The notes under the pieces were generated by a model. That model had not been told where the DNA came from and ran no database searches. It worked only from the letters and a program-made list of their open reading frames with translations. Positions 37,215 to 46,200 of a stretch of 63,412 bases of DNA are shown in pieces; position 1 is the first letter of the stretch, and every line of letters starts with the position of its first letter. The translations under genes and the position numbers were made by a program. This stretch comes from Cohnella sp. GbtcB17 (GTDB lineage: Bacteria; Bacillota; Bacilli; Paenibacillales; Paenibacillaceae): positions 1 to 63,412 of the forward strand of contig NZ_JAGXJW010000052.1 in NCBI RefSeq assembly GCF_019091135.1, given 5' to 3'.

Positions 37215-37769
37215 TCAACGCATGCTGATGCCGTCGAGGAACAAGCTGACCAAATGAGCAATGCGAGATTTCGGCGAGTCATCGCCTTCAGCAGCCAGGG
37301 AGATCGCGGTTACGACGTACACCAGATCATCGAAGGTGATATCGGGACGAATAGCCCCCGCCTTCTGCGCATGGTCCAGTAATCGCAACCCCTCCTCGCT
37401 TGTCGCATGGCAACCTGGCGTGCCGACTTGAAGAACAGTGCCTAGCGAAGCGGCAAGGCCACGATAAACGCTCGTGTGCAGGGCGAGTTCTTCAAGATAG
37501 GCACGTACCCCGCTTGCCGGATCAAGTCCGGCAGATCTTTCCCGACTGGCTTGCGCGAATGACAAGAAACGGTCGCTGTAGGTTGCAGCCAAGAGCGCGT
37601 CGCGCGTAGGAAAGCGCCGATAGAGCGTCCCGATTCCAACGCCGGCCCGCTTTGCAACGTCTTCAAGCGAAGCGCCGGCACCCTTTGACAAGAAGACATC
37701 TTCAGCTGCAGCAAGGATACGTTCGCGGTTTCGTTGGGCGTCTGCCCGCAGTGGATGGATGTCAGTCAA
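37215..37769 (-). CDS. TetR-family transcriptional regulator
   Basis: The 184-residue protein has an N-terminal TetR helix-turn-helix (ILAAAEDVFLSKGAGASLED then GVGIGTLYRRFPTRDALL) and a variable ligand domain. It is divergent from an SDR gene and most likely controls it through the inverted repeats at 37897-37940. TTG at 37769 is preceded by AGGGGGGA. Confidence 0.88.
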   Translation of the reverse strand: MTDIHPLRADAQRNRERILAAAEDVFLSKGAGASLEDVAKRAGVGIGTLYRRFPTRDALLAATYSDRFLSFAQASRERSAGLDPASGVRAYLEELALHTSVYRGLAASLGTVLQVGTPGCHATSEEGLRLLDHAQKAGAIRPDITFDDLVYVVTAISLAAEGDDSPKSRIAHLVSLFLDGISMR

Positions 37770-37889
37770 TGCGGTTCCCCCCTACGTTTTTTCACCGATA
37801 TTTTCTTTGTTTTCTTTAGTGTAGTGAACGTCGGAGAAAGTGTCAAAAGGGATGTGGAGGCTAAAAACAATCGTATTTTTAACTGCCGC

Positions 37890-37918
37890 TTGAAAAGTGG
37901 AGGGTTCCTCCGTATAAT
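37890..37918 (+). promoter_or_regulatory. Sigma-A promoter of the SDR gene
   Basis: TTGAAA (37890-37895), a 17-bp spacer and TATAAT (37913-37918) form a near-consensus housekeeping promoter for the SDR gene at 37962. Confidence 0.75.
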
Positions 37919-37940
37919 AAGTGGAGTAATCCTCCACTTA
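37897..37940. promoter_or_regulatory. Two inverted repeats, probable TetR operators
   Basis: GTGGAGGGTTCCTCCGT (37897-37913) fills the promoter spacer. TAAGTGGAG and CTCCACTTA form a 9-bp-arm inverted repeat with a 5-bp centre (37918-37940) just after the -10. Both share GTGGAG...CTCC. Binding here would block RNA polymerase; that the divergent TetR binds is inferred. Confidence 0.7.
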
Positions 37941-37961
37941 TAAGGAAAGAGGGCAGAGGAA

Positions 37962-38705
37962 ATGTCGAATCGATTTGAGAACAAGGTCGTCGTGATCACG
38001 GGCGGCAGCGATGGCATCGGCTTGATGACGGCCAAACTTTTTGCGACGGAAGGCGCGCATGTGTACATCACGGGGCGTCGGCAAGAACGATTGGATGAGG
38101 CGCTAAAGGAGATCGGTCACGGTGCCGTCGGCGTCCAGGGAGACGTCGGCAACTTCGCCGACCTCGATCGACTTTACGAGCGGATCCAACGTGATCATGG
38201 CAGGGTGGACGTCTTGTTTGCAAACGCAGGTATTTCCGAGTCTGCACCGCTCGGCGGCATCGAGGAAGCGCACTTCGATCGCGTGTTCAACACGAACGTA
38301 AAGGGTATGGTCTTCACCGTTCAGAAGGGGTTGCCGCTCATGAAGGATGGAGGCACGGTGATCCTTACAGGATCGGGGTCGGGCAGCAAAGGGCTTCCCA
38401 GCTTGTCGATCTATAGTGCCACGAAGGCCGCGATCCGCTCGTTCGCGCGTACATGGACGACCGACCTTAAAAGCCGGGGCATCCGCGTAAATGTGGTGTC
38501 CCCCGGCGTGATCCTCACGCCGGCACTCGAGACGTATCTCCGAGACAACGAAGGCGCCGAGGAGGCGATGAAGCAGATGACGCCATTCGGGAGACTCGGC
38601 CAGCCGGACGAGGTCGCCAAAGCGGTGCTGTTCCTGGCATCGGACGAGAGCAGCTTCATCGCAGGCGACGAACTGTTTGTGGATGGCGGATTTATGGCGG
38701 TTTGA
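37962..38705 (+). CDS. Short-chain dehydrogenase/reductase (with tetR)
   Basis: The 247-residue classical SDR has TGGSDGIG for cofactor, NAGIS, a catalytic Ser in TGSGSGSKG and YSATK. The end FIAGDELFVDGGFMAV is typical of the FabG-like group. It is read from the strong, operator-covered promoter at 37890 and divergent from tetR. AAAGAGGGCAGAGGAA precedes the ATG. The substrate is unknown. Confidence 0.89.
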   Translation: MSNRFENKVVVITGGSDGIGLMTAKLFATEGAHVYITGRRQERLDEALKEIGHGAVGVQGDVGNFADLDRLYERIQRDHGRVDVLFANAGISESAPLGGIEEAHFDRVFNTNVKGMVFTVQKGLPLMKDGGTVILTGSGSGSKGLPSLSIYSATKAAIRSFARTWTTDLKSRGIRVNVVSPGVILTPALETYLRDNEGAEEAMKQMTPFGRLGQPDEVAKAVLFLASDESSFIAGDELFVDGGFMAV

Positions 38706-38919
38706 GTGCAGGAGTCGAATGCCGCGATTGCTCAAATTTTTCAAAAAAAGAGCGGGCCTGTCCTGGCCGAAGCTCCCGCTTGCCGGGATCGATGATGGCG
38801 GCGCTGGGGGCGCGTATCTCGCGCGGAGGAAAAAGAAGTGGTCAGCAGGCCGCCAATAAATCCCGGCCCCGTCCGGTTGACGGATCGGTCGACATCCGGT
38901 AACATCGGACAAAAAGCTC

Positions 38920-38966
38920 CCTGGCGCACGGGCAATCGCGCCAGGCGGGCCTTTCTTTATTTTTGG
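38920..38966 (+). terminator. Terminator between SDR and channel genes
   Basis: CCTGGCG pairs with CGCCAGG around a short loop, followed by a T-rich run. It ends about 10 nt before the channel gene's ribosome site. Confidence 0.6.
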
Positions 38967-38976
38967 GGAGGAAGGT

Positions 38977-40245
38977 ATGAAAAAAATCCAAGAGCTGCTC
39001 GCCGACCTGGGCGTCGCGTCCGGCCTGTCCGTCTACCTGGCGAATGCCATCCTCATCGTCGGCATCGCGGCCGTCAGCTTGCTGGCGTACTATGTAACCA
39101 AAAAGGTCGTGCTTCGCATTGCCGCTCACTACATTCGGCGCAACCGGTTCAAGTGGGACGACTACATCCTGAAGCGCAAGGTGTTCCAGAGACTGTGCCA
39201 CATCGTACCCGCCATCATCCTATATTCCTTCTCGTACAGCTTCCCCGGCTATCAGGGGCTCATCGCGCAAGGCGTGGCCGTCTACCTGACGATCGTGGCG
39301 ATCGTCGTGCTCGACGCGCTGCTGAACGCCCTAAACGACATCTATACGACCTACGAGGTGTCCAAGGTTCGCCCGATCAAGGGCTATATTCAAGTATTCA
39401 AAATATTCATGTTCATCGTCGGCGGCATTCTGATCGTGTCCAACCTGATCGGACAGAGCCCGCTCATTCTGCTTAGCGGGATCGGCGCGCTGTCGGCGGT
39501 CATGCTGCTGATCTTCAAGGATTCGCTGCTTGGCCTCGTCGCGGGCGTCCAGCTGACGTCCAACGATATGGTGCGGGTCGGCGACTGGGTCGAGATGCCC
39601 AAGTACGGCGCGGACGGCGACGGGATCGATATCTCGCTGAACACCGCCAAGGAGCAGAACTTCGACAAGACGATCACGCCGATCCCGTCGTACGCCCTTA
39701 TCTCCGACTCTTTTAAGAACTGGCGGGGCATGCAGCGCGCGGGCGGGCGGCGCATCAAGCGATCGCTCTATATCGACATGAACAGCATCGGCTTCTGTAC
39801 GCCCGAGATGCTCGAGCGGTTCGAGCGCATCCAGTATCTGCGCGATTACATCCGGGAGAAGGCAGCGGATATCGAGCTGTTCAACCGGGAGCGCGAGATC
39901 GACCGCACCGTCGCGGTCAACGGCCGGGCAATGACGAACATCGGCGTCTTCCGCGCCTATGTCGAGCGGTATCTGGCGCTGCATCCGAGGATTCGCGGGG
40001 ATATGACGCGCCTCGTCCGACAGCTGGCCCCGGGGGAGAACGGCCTGCCGCTGGAGGTCTACGCGTTTACGGACACGACCGTATGGAGCGAATATGAGGG
40101 CATTCAGTCCGATATCTTCGATCATCTGCTCGCGGTCGCGCACGAGTTCGGGCTGGTCGTCTTCCAGAACCCTTCCGGCCACGATATGCGAAGCATGCTG
40201 AAGCCGGAGGCGGAGCGCGAAGCGGTCGCTTTGCGGGGGTATTGA
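38977..40245 (+). CDS. MscS-family mechanosensitive ion channel (YbdG-like)
   Basis: The 422-residue protein has four or five membrane helices followed by the MscS pore helix and beta domain (SGIGALSAVMLLIFKDSLLG, then TSNDMVRVGDWVEMP). The long C-terminus and the NTAKEQNFDKTITPIPSYALI insertion match the YbdG/mini-conductance branch. It releases solutes when membrane tension rises. GGGGAGGAAGG precedes the ATG. Confidence 0.88.
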   Translation: MKKIQELLADLGVASGLSVYLANAILIVGIAAVSLLAYYVTKKVVLRIAAHYIRRNRFKWDDYILKRKVFQRLCHIVPAIILYSFSYSFPGYQGLIAQGVAVYLTIVAIVVLDALLNALNDIYTTYEVSKVRPIKGYIQVFKIFMFIVGGILIVSNLIGQSPLILLSGIGALSAVMLLIFKDSLLGLVAGVQLTSNDMVRVGDWVEMPKYGADGDGIDISLNTAKEQNFDKTITPIPSYALISDSFKNWRGMQRAGGRRIKRSLYIDMNSIGFCTPEMLERFERIQYLRDYIREKAADIELFNREREIDRTVAVNGRAMTNIGVFRAYVERYLALHPRIRGDMTRLVRQLAPGENGLPLEVYAFTDTTVWSEYEGIQSDIFDHLLAVAHEFGLVVFQNPSGHDMRSMLKPEAEREAVALRGY

Positions 40246-40262
40246 GCCGGCCGGGCGGCCAT

Positions 40263-41294
40263 TTATGGCTTGAACAGCGCTACGGCATCCGTGAGCAAGG
40301 CGTCCGCGGAGAACAAGGTATATGACCACCATTTGTCGTACGGCACAAGGTACACATGGTTTTCCTTGACCGCCTTCAAGTTCTGCCATAAGGCCGACTT
40401 CTGGAGCTGCTTGAAGTTGTCTTCCGCAGCGGGATCGTTGCCCAGCATTACAACCAGCCGATCGGCATCGTATTGCGGCAGAACCTCCAGGTTCAGCTGG
40501 TCCGCGGCATAGACCATCGTACCGTCGGCGTATACCAGCTTGCCGCTGCGGTTGTCGATGGCCTGCTGTACCAGCGGGTACGGTTTTAAACCGAGCAAAT
40601 CATACAGCACATGGCCGATCGCCCGATTGGCGTACACGCTGAAGGTCGCTTTGTCGATGCGAATGGCCGCCACTGTCTCATCCGCGCCTACCAGTCCGGC
40701 GATTTCCGCTTTCGCGGCAGCGGCTTTCTCACGATGATGGGCGAGCCAGCTCTCCGCTGCATCGCGTTTGTCAAAGAGGTCGGCCACCTCCAGCAAATGG
40801 TCGTATAAGCCGACATCCGCCGGTACGACCGTCGGCGCGATTTTCGAGAGCTGATCATATATTTCTTGCGTTAACAGCGGCATGTCAAATGCAAGAATGA
40901 GATCGGGCTCGGCCGCAGCTACGGCTTCGTAGTTGATCGGCCAGTCGCTGATCTTGGGGATCGGGTTTTTGTAGCTGTTAAGGTAATAGTCAGGCTCGAC
41001 CTCGTATTTCATCGCCCCGATCGGCTGCATGCCTAGTGCGAGCAGGTCGGTCGTACTGGAGATCGAGACGATTCTGCCGGGATTTACCGGAATGTTTTTC
41101 TCTCCGAACTTGTCCTTATATGGCTTCATCGCCGGTGCGGTTGTCGTCTGACTGACGGAAGCCGAGGGCGAATTCACCGCGGCTGTCGATTCCGCCCCCG
41201 ATTCCGTGCGATTCCCGTTACTGCAGGCTCCGAGCGCGATTATCGTCAGGCCGACTACCATCCATAGCGCGAGCCCCTGTTTAAGCTTTTTCAT
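40263..41294 (-). CDS. Iron-siderophore ABC transporter binding lipoprotein
   Basis: The 343-residue precursor has a lipobox LGAC (C24 region) and a helical-backbone (FecB/FhuD/FeuA-type) binding fold starting at RIVSISSTTDLLALGMQPIG. It captures a ferric siderophore at the membrane for ABC import. A Fur-like box (41314-41328) precedes it, and a Btr-like regulator is the next gene upstream. No permease or ATPase gene is present nearby, so it must share a transporter encoded elsewhere. Confidence 0.87.
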   Translation of the reverse strand: MKKLKQGLALWMVVGLTIIALGACSNGNRTESGAESTAAVNSPSASVSQTTTAPAMKPYKDKFGEKNIPVNPGRIVSISSTTDLLALGMQPIGAMKYEVEPDYYLNSYKNPIPKISDWPINYEAVAAAEPDLILAFDMPLLTQEIYDQLSKIAPTVVPADVGLYDHLLEVADLFDKRDAAESWLAHHREKAAAAKAEIAGLVGADETVAAIRIDKATFSVYANRAIGHVLYDLLGLKPYPLVQQAIDNRSGKLVYADGTMVYAADQLNLEVLPQYDADRLVVMLGNDPAAEDNFKQLQKSALWQNLKAVKENHVYLVPYDKWWSYTLFSADALLTDAVALFKP

Positions 41295-41313
41295 CTTTAT
41301 CCTCCTGCGTAAT

Positions 41314-41328
41314 TGATAATGGTTCTCA
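41314..41328. promoter_or_regulatory. Fur box before siderophore-binding gene
   Basis: TGATAATGGTTCTCA matches the Bacillus 7-1-7 Fur consensus TGATAATNATTATCA at 12 of 14 fixed positions and lies 20 bp upstream of the lipoprotein start. Confidence 0.7.
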
Positions 41329-41389
41329 CCACTAAGTCAGGAGTATATACGATATGGCTCCGGTTAAACATGCAGCATCCTGCAGTCGT

Positions 41390-43027
41390 CTATGGACGAT
41401 CCTGCACAAATAGCTTTTGCAATTCGTCCAGCAGACACAGATGGTTGAAGGCTGCGTATTCCATCCATGGAAATCGCTGCACCGGATAAGTCCGTCTGCT
41501 GCGAACTGCCGTCAATCCCTGCCATTGCGCCGACTGCTTGAGCGTTCGCCACTGATCCCGGTTGCCCGGATGGTCGTCGGTAATCAGCACGATATGATCG
41601 GCGTCGATATCGGTGAGCATATCGGCGGACGCCTGCATCCACCATACGGGTTCTCCGGCCGGACCGGCGGGTTCAACCGCCAGATCGTCATAGAGCACGG
41701 TGGCGAATTTGCGTCCGTAAATATATGGCGTTCCTTTATAAATGTCGAGCACGAGCACGGTCTCGTCGCGCAGCGCCGCCTTTACCCGGTTCCGGATGTC
41801 CGACGCCTTGCGTTCATATTGGGCCAGCCACGTTTCGGCCGCCTCCGTCTTGTCGAGAAATTGTCCGATCATGCGCAGATGCGCACGCCAATCCACCGTT
41901 TCCCACGGCAGGAACAACGTCGGCGCGATGGCCGACAATCTTTGACGTTGCTCAGGCGGCACGTAGAAATCAACGGCGACAATATGATCTACGCCCGCTT
42001 TTCGCAATGCCTCCATGTTGGCGTCGTAGCTGTGGCTTAACGGAACGATCACATCGGATTGATACTTGCGCCGGTAATGGTTCGTCCAGTAGTGGTCGAT
42101 CGGCGCGGCGTGAGGGATAATCTGCAAGGCCAGCAGTTGACCGATGTTGTCCCAGCTATAGGCCGCTACCTTCAGCTGGCGGTTTTTCCAGTAGACCGCA
42201 GGAGGCACGCCTACCTGTTTCTTAAATGAACGCCGGAAATAAAACTCGTCGTTGTAGCCGACCTGATAAGCAATCTCGCGAACGGAGCGCTCGCCTTCCA
42301 TCAACATTTGTCGCGCTCGCACCATTCGCAGCTCTGCCAGGTAATCCATCGCGCTGCGCCCGTATATCTTTTTGAAAGAGTGCATGAAGTGCGAGGGGCT
42401 GATCCCTGCCATGTCCGCCAACTTGCCGGCGGTGATCGCTTCCTGAAAGTGAGCCTCCATGTAGCTTTTAACGCGGTTGAGCACGGCCCGCAGGCCTTGC
42501 TCAGGCGAAGCGGTCCTCTCGAGAAGCACACGGTAGGCCAGCTCGTAAAAAGAAGCGCGGCTGCGCAGGCGTTGAAGCCGATTCGCCGCTTGCCAGCAGG
42601 TATGGATGTTCTCGCAAAGCGAGACGATGCCGGTGAACGAAGCGGGCGTTAAGGAGACGGTGGCCGAAGGCGACCACAGCTTATCTGCAGCCGGCCCGTC
42701 GTCGATCGCTGCGGATATCGCGAATCTGTAGATATATACATCGCCGCACTGCCGGGCGGATGGCATGAATTCGATTGGCTGACCTGGCCCGCAAATGAAT
42801 ATCTCTTCGGCGCTGACCACATGGATCTGATGGCGGACTACGATATGAGCCTCGCCTTCTTTTACGACAATGAGCCAATAATCGTCCGAACGATACGACT
42901 CGAATACCTCGACTTGTGGCTGCGCCGACCGTCTGAACAAATCCCGCAGCTCTATATGCATGTCCGCATCGGCATGTGTCTCGCCGACAGCAGATGCCTC
43001 AGTCTTATGCTGCAATTCGATATGCAT
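41390..43027 (-). CDS. AraC-family regulator fused to siderophore-binding domain (Btr-like)
   Basis: The 545-residue protein has an N-terminal cupin-like sensor part, an AraC double helix-turn-helix near residues 170-270 (AGKLADMAGISPSHFMHSFK and VREIAYQVGYNDEFYFRRSF), and a C-terminal FecB-type binding domain. B. subtilis Btr has the same layout and activates the bacillibactin uptake genes when bound to siderophore. It probably activates the lipoprotein gene downstream. ATG at 43027 is preferred as GAGG lies 8 nt upstream. A Fur box sits 43 bp before the start. Confidence 0.87.
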   Translation of the reverse strand: MHIELQHKTEASAVGETHADADMHIELRDLFRRSAQPQVEVFESYRSDDYWLIVVKEGEAHIVVRHQIHVVSAEEIFICGPGQPIEFMPSARQCGDVYIYRFAISAAIDDGPAADKLWSPSATVSLTPASFTGIVSLCENIHTCWQAANRLQRLRSRASFYELAYRVLLERTASPEQGLRAVLNRVKSYMEAHFQEAITAGKLADMAGISPSHFMHSFKKIYGRSAMDYLAELRMVRARQMLMEGERSVREIAYQVGYNDEFYFRRSFKKQVGVPPAVYWKNRQLKVAAYSWDNIGQLLALQIIPHAAPIDHYWTNHYRRKYQSDVIVPLSHSYDANMEALRKAGVDHIVAVDFYVPPEQRQRLSAIAPTLFLPWETVDWRAHLRMIGQFLDKTEAAETWLAQYERKASDIRNRVKAALRDETVLVLDIYKGTPYIYGRKFATVLYDDLAVEPAGPAGEPVWWMQASADMLTDIDADHIVLITDDHPGNRDQWRTLKQSAQWQGLTAVRSRRTYPVQRFPWMEYAAFNHLCLLDELQKLFVQDRP

Positions 43028-43069
43028 GATCCACACCTCAATTCAGGCAAACGGTTAATCTCATCTTAT

Positions 43070-43084
43070 TGATAATTATTCTCA
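43070..43084. promoter_or_regulatory. Fur box before Btr-like regulator
   Basis: TGATAATTATTCTCA matches the Fur consensus at 13 of 14 fixed positions. Iron repression of both the regulator and the lipoprotein gene is inferred. Confidence 0.75.
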
Positions 43085-43171
43085 ACGTCAACGTTGGTGT
43101 ATCAATGAATGAGCCGATTGAGGTCGCCGCGAGGCTCCTTGAGATCCCCTTGACGCTCGGCGGCATGCAGC

Positions 43172-43214
43172 CAAAAACGCCTTGCGGTCATCTCGTCGAT
43201 GGCCGCAAGGCGTC
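43172..43214 (-). terminator. Terminator of the glycoside hydrolase gene
   Basis: CGCCTTGCGG pairs with CCGCAAGGCG. On the minus strand the stem is followed by TTTTT. It lies just past the stop of the giant gene. Confidence 0.75.
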
Positions 43215-43232
43215 TTATATGGCGCCGCTTCT

Positions 43233-46200
43233 TTATTGCCGCTCGAAAAGCCTGTAGATCGCCGTCGCGGCCTGCGCTCTCGTCGTAGAGGCCGCCGGAT
43301 CGAAGGCTCCTGCGCCGGTGCCTTGAAGAATGCCGGCACGCTGCATGGCAGCAGCCGCATCCCGTGCATACGGCGCGATCGCGTCCGCGTCCGTGAACGC
43401 CGCGGCCTGCGCGGCCGCCGAAGCGTTCAGGTCAAGCTTCAGCTGGCTTGCCGCGCGGTACAGCATGGCAGCCATCTCTTGGCGCGTGATCGGCGAATCG
43501 AGACCAAAGGAGCCGTCTGCACGCCCGGTCACGATGCCAAGCTTAGCCGCCGAGGCGACGGCGTCCGAATACCACTGGCCTGCCGCAACATCTGTAAATG
43601 CTTGTGCGTCGGAGCCCGTTTCGGATGCCAGCCCGAAGGTATTCGCCAGCATGGTTACGAATTCCGCCCGCGTCACGATGCCGTTCGGACGGAACGTGCC
43701 GTTGCCGTCTCCGCGAACCGCGCCCCGAGCAGCGAGCGCTTCGACGGCGGGAATCGCCCAAGCATACTGCTGCAAGTCGTTGAAGAGGGTCTTCGCATAC
43801 GATACCGCATAAAGGCTGAAATGCGCCGGCGCGAACCGGACCGTGCCCGTCGCCGAATCGTATCGGCTGTTAACGACCGGCGTCAGGCGTCCTGCGTCAT
43901 CGATGGAATAGACGACGACCTGCCCGGCCTGCTGTCCTGCACTCAGCGAATAAGGAACGGCAACGCGGACAACGCCGCTCTTGCCGAACTGCTCCACACG
44001 ACGCCCGCCAACCTCGAGCTTGAAGTCGAAGACGGGACGTCCGGCCAGTTGATCCTGAATCGTCTGCGGCAGCTTCGATGTGTCCGCCTTGGCGACCGTC
44101 AGCGTGACGGTCTCGCCGGCCTTGGCTTGCGTCGCCAGCCATTTGGCGTCCAGCGTCACCGGCGCCAGTCCGTTGTCGATCACGATCGACGAAAGTGTGC
44201 CGGCGGACGAGGCCGTGAGCAGTGCGTCGGCCGGCAGCGCGACGCGCACGCCGGATGCCCCGGTGTCCGGCTTCACCGCGATGCGAAGCTCGGAGCCTCC
44301 CAGCGCTTTGAGTGCGCTATCGAGATCTGCTGCGCTGAGCGTTGCGCTTGCCAAGCCGGAAGCGTCCGATTTTGCTTCAAGCTTGAGTCCGCTGCTGTCG
44401 ACGACCGGCTTCGAAGGATCCGGCGTCGGCGAGGAAGGCTGCGGAGTAGGGATGTACGGCGCAGTCGGCGTTCCTTCGACGGACACGGCCTCGGATTCAT
44501 GGCCGGCCGCGTCGACTGCTGTAAGTGTCAGACGATAGCTTACGCCGTTCGTCAATCCGTCCAGCTCGGCCCGGCGAACGCCAGCATCCACCTGGCGCTC
44601 CGCGATTGGCTTGCCGTCGGCGGATTCGCCGGCAATGCGAATGTAGGCCAGATCTGCATCTGCCGGATCGTTCCAGGTCAGTATCAGCTTCCCGTCCGAG
44701 GAAGCGACGTTGGCGCCCGATACCTTGCCAGGCGCTTCGTTGCCGCCATTGCCCGGATCAGTGCCTGGGTCCGTGCCCGGATCGGTCCCCGGGTCGGTCG
44801 CTTCCTTCACGACGAACCGATACTCGGCCTTCGCGCCGCCATTCCCCGAGGTCGCGGTTATGACGCCGTCGCCAGCCTTCAAACCTGTGATCTTGGCGCT
44901 CGTAGTTCCGGTCGCCGCGTCGTACACGACGTCGCTCACCGAGGCGACCTTGTCATCCCCGGACGCGAATACGACGGAGGATTGGAGTGCCGCTTCCGCA
45001 GGGCTCACCGTCGCGGTCAGCCGGAACGATTCGCCGGCCTTGATCGACGATTCTTCCGCGTCGGACGTCAGCGTGATACCCGTGACGGCAGGCACGCCCT
45101 TAAGCACCAGATCTGCAAGATATTTCGGATTTTTGTCGCCGCCGATGCCGCCCATATACTGGATCCAGCCGCGGCGTGCCCCGCCGTCGCTGTCGTTGAT
45201 CAGGAACGAGAATCCGATGTCCGATCCGGACTTGGCGGTCATGCCTTCAGGCATAATCTCCGCCCACGGAATCGCCGCTTCATAACTGGTCGTCTTCTCG
45301 TCCTCGTTCCGCTTGATTGCGACTTTCATATCGTCGAATGCACCCGAGAACTGGCCCGGAACTGCGATCCAACGATACTTCTGCACGGTGCCGTCATTGT
45401 TTAAGGCGAAGCCGATCTCGTTGTAGCCGCGGGAGCCGGCACCGTAGATTCTGCCCGGATCGATCGCGAGCTGAATGCCGTCCGCCTGCCAGGTGCTTCC
45501 GTCCGTGTAAGGCTGGTTATGAACATTGTCGGTCGCTTGAATCGCCAGGTACAGATAGTCGTCATCCCACTTCGTGCGGAACTTCGCGCTCAAGTCGCTC
45601 GGGCCGCCCCAGTCGGTGATGCCTTGAACCTGCGAAGCCTGATCGATCACGGTTGACTGGGCATTGGCCCATTCGTCGTCCGTAATATCCCCGTCCACGG
45701 TCATCGGCGCCTGCGCGTACGTCGCTACGGACAGATCGTTGATGATCTGATCGATCAGAATCGCGTCGCCGGAATCGGGCTGGATGTTCAATTTAACATG
45801 CGTGCCTTCCTTGATCGCGCCCTCGGGAATCGGCAGCTTGATGACGCGCGACTGACCGGGGTCGATCGCGGCGTAAGGCACGGCTTGCGTATTCGCCCAG
45901 TCCGCAGGCTCCGTCAAGCTGAGCGTGCCGGCCGGCATAGCCAGCTTCGAATAATTGTTCTGAATTTCCACGAGCAGTTCCCAGTTTTTGCTGGCATCAG
46001 CCGAATCCACCAGGTTGGCGGTTACCGATACGACGATCGGAACCACCTTTTTGACGTTGATCTTCACGTCGCCAACCTTGTTCCCGCTGCTGTCGCTTGC
46101 GACGATCGTGATCGTATCCGACTCGTTCGCATAATCGGCGGGCACCGTGAACGTCAGCGTATCGACGCTCTGCCCTTCCTGGAACGAACCGTCCTCCGCC

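Noticed and set aside
43182..45404. 740-codon open frame on the plus strand
   Set aside because: It is antisense to the SLH hydrolase gene, Arg-rich and without domain features; it arises from high GC at third positions.
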